From Burkholderia dolosa (GTDB lineage Bacteria > Pseudomonadota > Gammaproteobacteria > Burkholderiales > Burkholderiaceae): a stretch of DNA of 50,984 bases. The position numbers were made by a program, and so were the translations under genes. The notes under the pieces are model-generated. The model was given only the letters and a program-made list of their open reading frames with translations, made no database searches and had not been told where the DNA came from. The stretch lies in assembly GCF_902499135.1 (NCBI RefSeq), contig NZ_CABVPR010000043.1, positions 1-50,984 of the forward strand. Reading direction: 5' to 3'. Of this stretch, positions 33,799 to 43,051 are shown piece by piece. Every line of letters starts with the position of its first letter. Positions within the stretch are counted from its first letter, which is position 1.

Positions 33799-33906
33799 CG
33801 GCGGCTCGCGAATCGTCAGGACGATTCGCATCCTAGCCGAGCGACGCAATCGACACCAGCGCGGCACCGACGCGGCAGCGAGCGCCGCGCCGGCACACGG
33901 CCCGCG

Positions 33907-35190
33907 CTACACGACCTCCGCCGCGTCGCTCCAGTCGATATCGCCGCACAGCACACGCTGCGTATCGCCGACGCGCACCGCGACCGACAGCGTCACGCAC
34001 GGCTGCGCCTCGTTGATCGACAGGTACGGACGCGTGACCTGCACGCGCCCCGGCTCGGCGATCGCCGTGCGGAAATACGGCCGGCGCAGCCAGTTCGCGC
34101 CCTGCGCGTCCGCGAGCGGCGAGAAGCGCGCCTCGCTCAGCGCGCGATCGGCGCGCAGCACGACGTTGCGGCCGGCCTGCCGTCCGTGCGCGTCGAGCAG
34201 GAAGCAGCGCGCGGCCGCATCGAGCGCGAGGAAGTTCCAGCACACCTCGTCGAGCGGCTCGCCGGCCGCAAGGCGCTCCGCCGCGCGCTCGAACGCGCGC
34301 ACGTACGGCGCGAGCCGCTGCGCGTCGCGCCGCTCGCGCGCTTCGGTCTGTTGCCGGAAGCGCTCGGTCAGCTCGTCGATGCAGCCGGTCGCGGCCGCGC
34401 TGTCCGGCAAGCCGGGCGCCGGCCGGCCGAAGTAGTAGCCCTGCACGAAATCGGCTTCGCACGACAGCGCGATCTGCGCTTCGTGCTCGGTCTCGATCCC
34501 CTCGACGAGCACGAGCTTGCCGGCCTCGTGCAGCAGCGTGACGAGGCCGTGCAGGATCGCGGTCAGCCCGGTGCGATGCGCGGCATGCGACAGCATGATC
34601 CGGTCGAGCTTCACGATGTCCGGATTCAGCTGCCAGATCCGCTCGATGTTCGAATGCCCTGCGCCGAAATCGTCGAGCGCGATCAGGAAGCCCTGCGCGC
34701 GGAATTCGCGCACGGCATCGGCGAGCCGTTCGACGTCGTCCGCGCGCTGTTCGAGCACTTCGAGCACGACGCGGCGCGGCGGCATGCCGACCCGTTTCAG
34801 GTTCGCGAGCAGCGCGGCGGCCTGGAACGGATCGGTGAGCACGCCGGGATGCACGTTCAGAAACAGCCATTCGCGCTCCGCGCCGAGCAGCGCGAAGTTC
34901 TCGAGATGCAGCGCCTGCGCGAGCCGGTCGAGCTGCAGCAGCTCGCCGTGGCGCGCGGCGTCGCCGAACACGTCGAGCGGCGACACCGGCCGGTCGAGCG
35001 CGTCATGCGCGCGAAGCAGCGCTTCGAAGCCGACCGCACGCTGGTGCGACAAGCTGAATATCGGCTGGAATACGGTCGTGAGCGTCAGGTCGCGGTGCTG
35101 CGTCGCGAGCCGTTCGAGTCCGGAGCTCATCTCCCGCTCGAAACGGTACGGCGACGCGGCGGCCGGACGCTCCTGTTGCACGATCGTCAT
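33907..35190 (-). CDS. EAL domain cyclic-di-GMP phosphodiesterase with C-terminal sensor-like domain
   Basis: A 427-aa protein. The start at 35190 follows a near-perfect GAGGAGGAA. The EAL domain (about 30-265) keeps the catalytic set: GFEALLR (EAL), LFLNVHPGV (Asn), VLEVLEQ (Glu), IALDDFGAGHSN (DDFG), DIVKLDRI (Lys), LVLVEGIETEHE (Glu) and FVQGYYFGRP (Gln). It therefore looks active, hydrolysing c-di-GMP to pGpG. The C-terminal part (about 285-427; CFLLDAHGRQAGRNVV, NWLRRPYFRTAIAEPG, RPYLSINEAQPCVTLSVAV) resembles a PDC/Cache-type sensor fold, here without transmembrane helices, so a cytoplasmic ligand is likely. Divergent from the antiporter gene. Confidence 0.9.
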   Translation of the reverse strand: MTIVQQERPAAASPYRFEREMSSGLERLATQHRDLTLTTVFQPIFSLSHQRAVGFEALLRAHDALDRPVSPLDVFGDAARHGELLQLDRLAQALHLENFALLGAEREWLFLNVHPGVLTDPFQAAALLANLKRVGMPPRRVVLEVLEQRADDVERLADAVREFRAQGFLIALDDFGAGHSNIERIWQLNPDIVKLDRIMLSHAAHRTGLTAILHGLVTLLHEAGKLVLVEGIETEHEAQIALSCEADFVQGYYFGRPAPGLPDSAAATGCIDELTERFRQQTEARERRDAQRLAPYVRAFERAAERLAAGEPLDEVCWNFLALDAAARCFLLDAHGRQAGRNVVLRADRALSEARFSPLADAQGANWLRRPYFRTAIAEPGRVQVTRPYLSINEAQPCVTLSVAVRVGDTQRVLCGDIDWSDAAEVV

Positions 35191-35493
35191 GCGTTCCTCC
35201 TCGTGATGCACTCGAGCGCGGCGGCTGACGAAACGGGCGGCGTGCGCAATGTCATGGTAAGACCCTCGGTTGTCCGGCTTGGCCGGATGGCGGACAACGA
35301 TCAAGCAAGCTCCGTGCAAGGTGCACACGCACCGCACACGCACGCGCGCCGTCGCGCGGCACCATTGCGGCGCATCGGCGATGCACCGTTTTCGTGCGAG
35401 CGCACCGGCACACGCGAGCGCATCGGCCGCGCGGTCACGCTACACTCCGTACGGTCGTTTCGTTCCCCGCATTCCCCCGCATTCGCCGTATCG
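35191..35493. other. divergent spacer between the EAL gene and the antiporter gene
   Basis: 303 bp without a convincing gene. TACACT (35441-35446) could be the -10 box of the antiporter, 47 bp before its start, but I see no good -35. The EAL ribosome-binding site lies at the left end. Confidence 0.35.
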
Positions 35494-37161
35494 ATGGAAA
35501 TCGTCTTCACAGTCCTGATCCTGCTGCTCGCCGTCGCCCTGTCCGGCGCCGTCACGCGCGTGCTGCCGTGGCGGCTGCCGCTGCCGCTGATGCAGATCGC
35601 GTTCGGCGCGGTGCTCGCGTGGCCGCAGCTGAACCTGCACGTCACGTTCGATCCCGAAATCTTCATGCTGCTGTTCATCCCGCCGCTGCTGTTCGCGGAC
35701 GGCTGGCGGATTCCGAAACGCGAGCTGTATCTGCAGCGCCGCGCGATCCTGATGCTCGCGTTCGGTCTCGTGTTCATGACGGTACTCGCGGTCGGCTATT
35801 TCGCGCATTGGCTGATTCCCGGGTTGCCGCTGCCGGTCGCGTTCGCGCTCGCGGCCGTGCTGTCGCCGACCGACGCGGTCGCGCTGTCCGGCATCGCCGG
35901 CAAGGGACGGATTCCGCCGCAGCTGATGCACATCCTCGAAGGCGAAGCGCTGATGAACGACGCATCGGGCCTCGTCGCGCTGAAGTTCGCGGTCGCGGCC
36001 GCGCTGACGGGCGTGTTCTCGCTGCGCGACGCGTCGATCACGTTCGTGATCGTCGCGGCCGGCGGGCTCGCGACGGGCGCGGCGGTCGCGTGGCTGTTCA
36101 GCGCGCTGTCGACGCGCTTTCTGAACGCCGAGCAGGAAGGCGATCCGGCGCCCGGCATCGTGATGACGCTGCTCGTGCCGTTCGCCGCGTATCTGTTCGC
36201 CGAGCATCTCGATCTGTCGGGCGTGCTCGCGGCCGTCGCGGCCGGGATGATGATGAATTACACGAGCTTCGCGCGCAAAAGCACGGTCGCGTCGCGCGTG
36301 CGCGCGGAAAGCACGTGGGCGATGATCGAGTTCGTGTTCAACGGCATGGTGTTCATCATGCTCGGGCTGCAGATGCCGCAGATCATCGGCCGCGCGCTCG
36401 TCGACGCGCATCACACGAGCGACGCGCTCGTCGGCCGGATGATCTTCAACGCGTGCGCGATGATGGTCGCGCTGTACGCGATCCGCTTCCTGTGGGTGTG
36501 GCTGCTGCGCTGGTTCGCGAGCCGCCGCGCGGCGCGGCACGGGCTCGCGGGCACGATGGCCGGCGTGCGCACGATCGCGGTGATGACGGTCGGCGGCGTG
36601 CGCGGCGCGGTCACGCTCGCGGGCGTGCTGTCGATTCCGGTCGCGCTCGGCGACGGCACGCCGCTGCCTGGCCGCGACACGGCGATCTTCATCGCGTCGG
36701 CGGTGATCCTCGGCTCGCTGTTCATCGCGGTGATCGGGCTGCCGGCGCTGCTGCGCGGCGTGCGCTCGACGCGCAATCCGCTCGCCGCCGAAGAACGCGC
36801 GGCGCGTGCGGCGGCCGCGCAGGCCGCGATCCGCGCGATCGACGCATCGCACGACGCGATCTCCGCCGAGCTCGACGAATCGGGTGCCGCGCGCTGCGCG
36901 GACGTATCGGCCCGCGTGATGGATCAGTATCGCCGCCGCCTCGCCGCGCTCGCCGACGACGGTCCGACGCCGCGCGCGGAAGCGAAGCAGGCGGAGACGA
37001 TGGAACTGCAGATGCGGATCGCCGCGGTGCGTGCGGAACGTTCGGTGCTGTACCGGCTGCGCACCGAGAGCAAGATTTCGGACGAAACGCTGACGAAGCT
37101 GATCCGCGAGATCGATCTGTCCGAAACGGCGCTGTCGACGCGCAAGAAAGGGATCGTCTGA
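35494..37161 (+). CDS. CPA1-family Na+/H+ antiporter
   Basis: A 555-aa membrane protein with about 12 hydrophobic segments in the first 410 residues, followed by a hydrophilic, charged cytoplasmic tail (about 425-555) with helical Ala/Glu/Arg content. Family motifs: FMLLFIPPLLFADGWRIPK, AAVLSPTDAVALSGIAGKG (ion-binding Asp in SPTDAVA), EGEALMNDASGLVALKFA and TVGGVRGAVTLAGVLSIP. These match the bacterial NhaP/YjcE-like group of CPA1 exchangers, which export Na+ (or K+) in exchange for protons. The start at 35494 (MEIVFTVLILLLAVALSG) leads straight into helix 1; the much longer open frame upstream is a shadow of opposite-strand genes. Confidence 0.93.
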   Translation: MEIVFTVLILLLAVALSGAVTRVLPWRLPLPLMQIAFGAVLAWPQLNLHVTFDPEIFMLLFIPPLLFADGWRIPKRELYLQRRAILMLAFGLVFMTVLAVGYFAHWLIPGLPLPVAFALAAVLSPTDAVALSGIAGKGRIPPQLMHILEGEALMNDASGLVALKFAVAAALTGVFSLRDASITFVIVAAGGLATGAAVAWLFSALSTRFLNAEQEGDPAPGIVMTLLVPFAAYLFAEHLDLSGVLAAVAAGMMMNYTSFARKSTVASRVRAESTWAMIEFVFNGMVFIMLGLQMPQIIGRALVDAHHTSDALVGRMIFNACAMMVALYAIRFLWVWLLRWFASRRAARHGLAGTMAGVRTIAVMTVGGVRGAVTLAGVLSIPVALGDGTPLPGRDTAIFIASAVILGSLFIAVIGLPALLRGVRSTRNPLAAEERAARAAAAQAAIRAIDASHDAISAELDESGAARCADVSARVMDQYRRRLAALADDGPTPRAEAKQAETMELQMRIAAVRAERSVLYRLRTESKISDETLTKLIREIDLSETALSTRKKGIV

Positions 37162-37199
37162 CGGCGCGCGCATCGCGCGTGCGACCTCTGAGCCGCGCA

Positions 37200-37229
37200 T
37201 AAAGAAACGGCGACGCCGAAGCGTCGCCG
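37200..37229 (-). terminator. intrinsic terminator of the indolepyruvate oxidoreductase gene
   Basis: On the minus strand a perfect 9-bp stem, CGGCGACGC / GCGTCGCCG, is closed by a stable UUCG tetraloop and followed by TTTCTTT. It lies between two convergent genes and could also help end the antiporter transcript, though that side lacks a T-run. Confidence 0.85.
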
Positions 37230-37251
37230 CACGTGCATCCGCCCGCGTGCG

Positions 37252-40200
37252 TCACTTCGCGACGACGACCGGAATCCCCTTCAGCGTTCCCGCCCCCTTC
37301 ATCTCGTCGAGCGCGTGCTGCACGGCCGCGCTCGTCGCCGCGTCGATGCCGAGCTGCAGCGCAAGCTCGCGCTCCGCGCGCTTCACGCCGGCGAGGTTGC
37401 GCATCTTCACGTGACCGAAGCCGCGCACGCGCGCGTGCAGTTCGGCAAGCTGCGCGACCTGCGCCGCGTTGTCCGCCGTCGTTACCGCGAACGCGCTCGT
37501 GAGCGTCGTCTCGTAATCGTCCGCGAGCGCGCGCTCCATCCTGCGTTCGACCGTACGGCCGAACGGATCGGCCCACGTGCCGCGCAGTCCGCGCACGCGC
37601 GCGAGCAGCCGGAACACCGGCCACATCCACTGGCCGAACACGCGCTTCTTCGGCGCGCTGCCGTCGCGCCCGGCCTTCGCGACCGTCGGCGGCGCGAGGT
37701 TGAACTTCACGCGATAGTCGTGCCCCGGCACGCCTTCGAACTGCGCTTCGAGCGCGGCACGGAACGCGTCGTCCGCATAAAGCCGCGCGACCTCGTATTC
37801 GTCCTTCACCGCGAGCAGCCGGTAGAACGTCGTCGCGACCGCGCGCGTCAATGCTTCGTCGCCCGTCGCGCGCGCCGCGTTCACGAGCTTGCGGTACCGC
37901 TCAACGTAGCGCGCGCCGCCGTAGGCGTCGAGCCGCGCTTCGCGGTCGGCGACCAGTTCGGCGAGCGTCTGCGGCGCCGCGTGCACGGTCGTCGCGTGAC
38001 GCGCATTCCACAACGCGTCGAGGCCGGCCGCATCGCCGGCCGCCATCCGGCCGATCGAAAACGCGAGCTTGTTCATCGGCACCGCGACGTTGTTCAGCTC
38101 GATCGCGCGCATCATCGCGGCGAGCGATACCGGCACGAGCCCGAGCTGCCACGCATAGCCGAGCATCAGGATGTTCGCGCCGATCGAATCGCCGAGGAAC
38201 TTCGTCGCGAGCGCCTGCGCGTCGCAGCTCGACAGGTAGCCGTCGCCGGCCGCGTGACGCATCTTCGCGAGCAGCGCATCGGCGTGCAGATCCGCGTCGG
38301 GGTTCTGCACGAACGATGCGTTCGGAATGCGGTGCGTGTTGACGACGATTCGCGAGCGTTCGCGGCGCACGGTCTGCAGCGCCTCGGCGCTCGCGCCGAC
38401 GACCATGTCGCACGCGAGCAGCACGTCGGCCTGCTGCGTGTCGATACGCACCTGGTTCAACCATTGGTCGCTCGACGCGATCCGCACGAACGACAGCACC
38501 GAGCCGCCCTTCTGCGCAAAGCCCATGAAGTCGAGCACCGACGCGCTCTTGCCTTCGAGATGCGCGGCCATGCTGATCAGCGCGCCGACCGTCACGACGC
38601 CGGTGCCGCCGACGCCCGTCACCAGCATGTCGTACGGCGCCGCATCGAGATGCGTGGCGGGAACCGGCAGCGCGTCGACGCGCGCGGCGAGCGCCGCTTC
38701 GTCGAACGCCGCGCCCGCGGCCTTCTTCAGCGCCGCGCCTTCGACCGTCACGAAGCTCGGGCAGAAGCCGTTCACGCACGAGTAGTCCTTGTTGCACGAC
38801 GACTGATCGATCCGGCGCTTGCGACCGAGCGGCGTTTCGAGCGGCTCGACCGACAGGCAGTTCGACTGCACGCCGCAGTCGCCGCAGCCTTCGCACACGG
38901 CATCGTTGATGAACAGGCGCTTGTCCGGATCGGGGAATTCGCCCTTCTTGCGGCGACGCCGCTTCTCCGCCGCGCACGTCTGGTCGTAGATGAGCACGGT
39001 CACGCCCGGCGTCTCGCGCAGTTCGCGCTGCACGGCGTCGAGCTCGCTGCGGTGATGGAACGTCGTGCCTTTCGGGAACAGCGCGTGATGGCCGTCGTAC
39101 TTCTGCGGCTCGTCCGACACGACGACGAAGCGCGACACGCCCTCGGCCTCGACCTGCCGCGCGATCTGCGGCACCGAGATGCTGCCGTCGACGGGCTGGC
39201 CGCCGGTCATCGCGACCGCGTCGTTGTACAGAATCTTGTACGTAATGTTCGCCTTCGCGGCGACCGCCTGACGGATCGCGAGAATGCCCGAGTGGAAGTA
39301 GGTGCCGTCGCCGAGATTCTGGAACACGTGCTTCGTGTTCGTGAACATCGCGTGCGCGGCCCAGTCGACGCCTTCGCCGCCCATCTGGATCAGCCCGGTC
39401 GTGTCGCGCTCCATCCACGACGCCATGAAGTGGCAACCGATGCCGGCCTGCGCGATCGAGCCTTCCGGCACCTTCGTCGATGTGTTGTGCGGGCAGCCCG
39501 AGCAGAAATACGGCGTGCGCTTCACCGCGTCGGCCTCGTTCGACAGGATCTGCGGCGCGACGAGATCGACGACGCGCTCGCGGCGATCGAGCGCCGGCTT
39601 GTGCCGCGCGAGCCATTCCGCGAACACCGGCAGGATCCGCGACGGACGCAGCTCGCCGAGCGCCGACAGCAGGCATGCGCCGGCCGCATCGTGCTTGCCG
39701 AGCACGCGCGGGCGCGCGCCGTCCGGGCGGTTGTACAGGTAGTCCTTGATCTGCTGCTCGATGACCGGCCCCTTCTCCTCGATCACGAGCACTTCGGCGA
39801 GGCCGTCGACGAAGGTCTCGATGCGCGTCATCTCGAGCGGATACGACAGCCCGACCTTGTAGATCCGCACGCCGGCCGCATCGAGATCGGCGACCGTCAG
39901 GTCGAGACGGCGCAGCGCTTCCATGAGATCCAGGTGCGCCTTGCCGCAGGTCACGATGCCGACGTTCGCGTGCGTGCTCGGCGCGATCCATTTGTCGATG
40001 CTGTTGGTGCGCGCGAAATGGCGCACCGCGTCGAGCTTCGCGGCGAGGCGCGCTTCGATCGTCAGGCTCGGCAAATCGGGCCAGCGGTTGTGCAGGCCGC
40101 CCGGCGGCGGCGTAAAGCCGGCCGGCGCGGGCCACTGCGTGCGCAGCGCGTCGAGGTCGACCGTCGAGCCCGATTCGACCGTCTCCGAGATCGCCTTGAA

Positions 40201-40824
40201 GCCGACCCACGCGCCCGAATAGCGCGACAGCGCCCAGCCGTACAGCCCGAATTCGAGCATGTCCGCGATGTTCGACGGGTTCACGATCGGCATATGCCAC
40301 GCGATCATCGCGAAGTCGCTCTGGTGCGGCATCGACGACGACACGCAGCCGTGATCGTCGCCCGCGACCACCAGCACGCCGCCGTGCGGCGACGAACCGT
40401 ACGCGTTGCCGTGCTTCAGCGCATCGCCCGCGCGATCGACGCCGGGGCCCTTGCCGTACCACATCGCGTACACGCCGTCGACGGTGCGCTCCGGATCGGC
40501 CTCGACGCGCTGCGTGCCGAGCACCGCGGTGCCGCCGAGTTCTTCGTTGATCGCCGGCAGAAAGCGCACGCCGCTGCTGTCGAGCAGCTTCTTCGCCTTC
40601 CACAGCTGCTGATCGACCATCCCGAGCGGCGAGCCGCGATAGCCGCTGACGAAGCCGGCGGTGTTCAGCCCCTGCGCGGCATCGGCCGCGCGCTGCATCA
40701 GCAGCAGGCGCACCAGCGCCTGCGTGCCGGTCAGGAAGATCCGGCCGCGCGTCGCGGTCAGGTTGTCGGTCAGACGATAGTCGGACAAGGCGGGCGTGCC
40801 GTCGACGGGCAAGCGGGCGGTCAT
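37252..40824 (-). CDS. fused indolepyruvate ferredoxin oxidoreductase
   Basis: A 1,190-aa protein. The start at 40824 (MTARLPVDGTPALSDYRLTD) follows AGGAGA; the frame is open for 178 more codons upstream, but those cross a 9-bp minisatellite and are not coding. The N-terminal part has the 2-oxoacid oxidoreductase core (GTQALVRLLLMQRAAD, GYRGSPLGMVDQQLWKA). A TPP-binding region (about 450-650) includes YFCSGCPHNTSTKVPEG and GGEGVDWAAHAMF. A ferredoxin-like cluster patch CEGCGDCGVQSNC lies at about 640-655, then the gamma-type domain (MLVTGVGGTGVVTVGALISM) and a C-terminal extension. It oxidises arylpyruvates or other 2-oxoacids to acyl-CoA; in betaproteobacteria the fused form serves aromatic amino-acid or branched-acid catabolism. 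Confidence 0.93.
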   Translation of the reverse strand: MTARLPVDGTPALSDYRLTDNLTATRGRIFLTGTQALVRLLLMQRAADAAQGLNTAGFVSGYRGSPLGMVDQQLWKAKKLLDSSGVRFLPAINEELGGTAVLGTQRVEADPERTVDGVYAMWYGKGPGVDRAGDALKHGNAYGSSPHGGVLVVAGDDHGCVSSSMPHQSDFAMIAWHMPIVNPSNIADMLEFGLYGWALSRYSGAWVGFKAISETVESGSTVDLDALRTQWPAPAGFTPPPGGLHNRWPDLPSLTIEARLAAKLDAVRHFARTNSIDKWIAPSTHANVGIVTCGKAHLDLMEALRRLDLTVADLDAAGVRIYKVGLSYPLEMTRIETFVDGLAEVLVIEEKGPVIEQQIKDYLYNRPDGARPRVLGKHDAAGACLLSALGELRPSRILPVFAEWLARHKPALDRRERVVDLVAPQILSNEADAVKRTPYFCSGCPHNTSTKVPEGSIAQAGIGCHFMASWMERDTTGLIQMGGEGVDWAAHAMFTNTKHVFQNLGDGTYFHSGILAIRQAVAAKANITYKILYNDAVAMTGGQPVDGSISVPQIARQVEAEGVSRFVVVSDEPQKYDGHHALFPKGTTFHHRSELDAVQRELRETPGVTVLIYDQTCAAEKRRRRKKGEFPDPDKRLFINDAVCEGCGDCGVQSNCLSVEPLETPLGRKRRIDQSSCNKDYSCVNGFCPSFVTVEGAALKKAAGAAFDEAALAARVDALPVPATHLDAAPYDMLVTGVGGTGVVTVGALISMAAHLEGKSASVLDFMGFAQKGGSVLSFVRIASSDQWLNQVRIDTQQADVLLACDMVVGASAEALQTVRRERSRIVVNTHRIPNASFVQNPDADLHADALLAKMRHAAGDGYLSSCDAQALATKFLGDSIGANILMLGYAWQLGLVPVSLAAMMRAIELNNVAVPMNKLAFSIGRMAAGDAAGLDALWNARHATTVHAAPQTLAELVADREARLDAYGGARYVERYRKLVNAARATGDEALTRAVATTFYRLLAVKDEYEVARLYADDAFRAALEAQFEGVPGHDYRVKFNLAPPTVAKAGRDGSAPKKRVFGQWMWPVFRLLARVRGLRGTWADPFGRTVERRMERALADDYETTLTSAFAVTTADNAAQVAQLAELHARVRGFGHVKMRNLAGVKRAERELALQLGIDAATSAAVQHALDEMKGAGTLKGIPVVVAK

Positions 40825-41034
40825 GGGGAACGTCTCCTGATTGTGCTGTTCTGGGCTGCGCGGCCGGACGTCGGGCGACGTCCGCGGCGGCGGCAGCGGG
40901 ACGGCTCTATTCTTTCGCGCGGCGACAGGAATGTTTTTTCTCATCTTGCGCGAACGGGTGGTGGGGGAGAAAAACTGCGCAGGTTTTTGGCGGGAATTGA
41001 GAGAGTTTTCGCGCGGGCGTGGGTGGCTCGGGGG
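40825..41034. other. upstream region of the indolepyruvate oxidoreductase gene
   Basis: About 210 bp containing the ribosome-binding site of the oxidoreductase gene (minus strand) and a T/A-rich patch (about 40920-40975) that may hold its promoter; no clear -35/-10 pair is visible. No gene. Confidence 0.35.
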
Positions 41035-41169
41035 CTCGGGGGGCTCGGGGGGCTCGGGGGGCTCGGGGGGCTCGGGGGGCTCGGGGGGCTTGGTCGGCTT
41101 GGTCGGCTTGGTCGGCTTGATCGGGTTGATCGGGTTGGTCGGCTTGATTGGGTTGGTCGGCTTGATCGG
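41035..41169. repeat. 9-bp minisatellite, 15 tandem units
   Basis: Six units of CTCGGGGGG (41035-41088) run without a break into nine units of the type CTTGGTCGG, with C/G and G/A variants (41089-41169). The 9-bp period is exact throughout. It lies about 210 bp upstream of the indolepyruvate oxidoreductase start. Copy number is likely to vary between strains. Confidence 0.95.
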
Positions 41170-41305
41170 TGCGCGGCGGGCGATTCCCCGCAAGGGTGGG
41201 CGGCGGACCCGCGATGGTATGGCCGCACGTTCCGGTCCGTGCGCTGCTGGTCGTCGGTGCGAAAGCCCCGCGCGGTGCGGGTTTCCGCTGTTGAACGCAG
41301 GGCCG

Positions 41306-41625
41306 CTCACCGTCGAAAACCACAGCGTTTCGAGTCGCTGCCGAAGGCGGATGTCCACAACCCCGCTTCGTTCGGTCGATCGCTCGCATGCTCACCGTTC
41401 GAATGCACAGCATTTCGAGTGGCGTGGAGATGCGGATATCCACCGTGTCGGAATCGACCGGCGTTTCGATCCCGGACGACGCTCACCGTTGAAATTCACA
41501 GCGCGCAGAGTGAGTTTTCGATCGCCGATCGGCGCATCGACGGCGCGTCTTTCTTCGATACGCCGCATGCACTCACCTTTCATCTGCACAGGGTTGCGAG
41601 TCGGTTCGAGCGCATTTGCGAACCG
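41306..41625 (+). repeat. repeat block I: 54-bp elements, plus orientation
   Basis: Intact copies at 41306-41359 and 41391-41444. Two further copies begin CTCACC at 41482 and 41572 but lose the TCCACA end. Start-to-start spacings are 85, 91 and 90 bp. Confidence 0.85.
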
Positions 41626-41670
41626 GCTTGCCGCCGCTCGAGCGCTCGCCGGGACTGGACACGCCGAGGA

Positions 41671-42789
41671 TGTGGACATCGCCCGCCCGAAACAACTCGA
41701 AGCACTGTGCTTTTGAATGGTGAGCGTCGATGCGCAATCGGCCGCGGCGCTCGTGCCGGTGCGGATCGCCAGTCATCGACGGGCGTCGAAGTGCTCGGCA
41801 TCCCGATCGCTACGTGAATGCACGATCGAACCGACGCGCGCGTCGCGATGTGGATATCCCGCGCGCAAATCGACTCGATGTGCTGTGCATTTCGAAGGTG
41901 AGCACGACGAGGATGGAGCGGAACGCACGATCCCCGCCAGTACCAAGCTCGTGCAACCGGTTCGACCCGAAGCGCATGAAGCCGTAGTCGCGCTGCCGAC
42001 TTCTCGGTCGGAGCCGGTCCGCGCGCCGATGTGGACATCTCAAGCACAACGCAACTCGAAACGCTGTGCATTTCAACGGTGAGCGGGTCAGCGTTCGGCT
42101 GGCCCATCTGCGCCCGCGCGGATATACGAGCCTCGACACCACTCGCGACGCTGTGCATTTCAATGGTGAACGGGTCAGCGTCCGGCCGGCCTGTCTGCGC
42201 CCGTGTGGATATCCGGGCGGCGACACCACTCGCAACGCTGTGCATTTCAATGGTGAGCGGGTCAGCGTCCGGCTGGCCTGTCTGCGCCCGTGTGGATATC
42301 CGGGCGCCGACACCACTCGCGACGCTGTGCATTTCAATGGTGAGCGGATCAGCGTCCGGCCGGCCTGTCTGCGCCCGTGTGGATATCCGCGCGCCGACAC
42401 CACTCGCAACGCTGTGCATTTGAATGGTGAGCATGAGCGCTCGATCGGTCGGTACGCCGACCAGGAACAGAGTCTTGTCGGCGATGCGTGTCGGTGCGCG
42501 GCGCATCCGCCCGGTAAAAACCGACATTCGACCGAGCTGACGGCGCACACATGAATGTGGATATCGTCGCCTCGACTCAACTCGAAGTACTGTGCTTTTG
42601 GATGGTGAGCGCCGACGCTCATTCGGCGGCGAGCGCCGATTCCGTTGTCCGCATCCGATCTCTGAAGTGCGACAGCGCGCCGTCGATTTCCATGGCCGGA
42701 CGCATATTCACGATTACTGCCGCATCCTCGTGCGTTGTGGATATCCCGCACGCGACACCAATCGAAGCGCTGTGCATTTCAACGGTGAG
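41671..42789 (-). repeat. repeat block II: 54-bp elements, minus orientation
   Basis: Nine copies, all 54 bp: 41671-41724, 41849-41902, 42030-42083, 42117-42170, 42204-42257, 42291-42344, 42378-42431, 42556-42609 and 42736-42789. The fourth has lost the outer bases of both ends (CGCGGA and GGTGAA in place of TGTGGA and GGTGAG). Confidence 0.9.
42030..42431 (-). repeat. near-perfect 87-bp tandem repeat, 4.6 units, within block II
   Basis: Five element copies start exactly 87 bp apart and the spacers are also nearly identical, unlike elsewhere in the array. This part is a recent tandem expansion. Because 87 is a multiple of three, it opens spurious reading frames on both strands (for example 42066-42554 plus). 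Confidence 0.95.
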
Positions 42790-43051
42790 CATCAGCGTCA
42801 AGCCAATGCCGACGCGGGGCCCGCGGGAATCTCGACGACCGGCACGCGCCGTTCCTGCGCACCGGCACGAAAGCGTTCAAAGGGAACCGCTCGGTTGTGC
42901 CGCATGGAAGTCGGCCGAACGAACCGGCCCGCACTACCGCGCGTTCCACGATTTCTCTCGCGGCATGCGGTTAGAATGCCCGGCGCCGCAAGCCAGGCGG
43001 ACTGCGGACATTCCGCAGCGCGACGGGCATGAAAGTCGACTCCGCCCGACG

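Noticed and set aside
32944-37161. A 1,405-codon open frame on the plus strand
   Set aside because: Its first 850 codons are antisense to cutC and the EAL gene; only the last 555 codons are the antiporter.
37252-41358. Longer start for the indolepyruvate oxidoreductase (178 extra residues)
   Set aside because: The extension crosses the 9-bp minisatellite and the first 54-bp element, and encodes Pro/Glu/Lys low-complexity sequence. A good ribosome-binding site and typical N-terminus occur at 40824.
42066-42554. A 162-aa open frame with a repeated HFNGERVSVR motif, and similar frames on both strands of 41.3-43.9 kb
   Set aside because: The frames come from the 87-bp tandem repeat, which is a multiple of three. 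Outside that part the copy spacings (85, 91, 178 bp) break any frame, there is no ribosome-binding site, and both strands are equally open.
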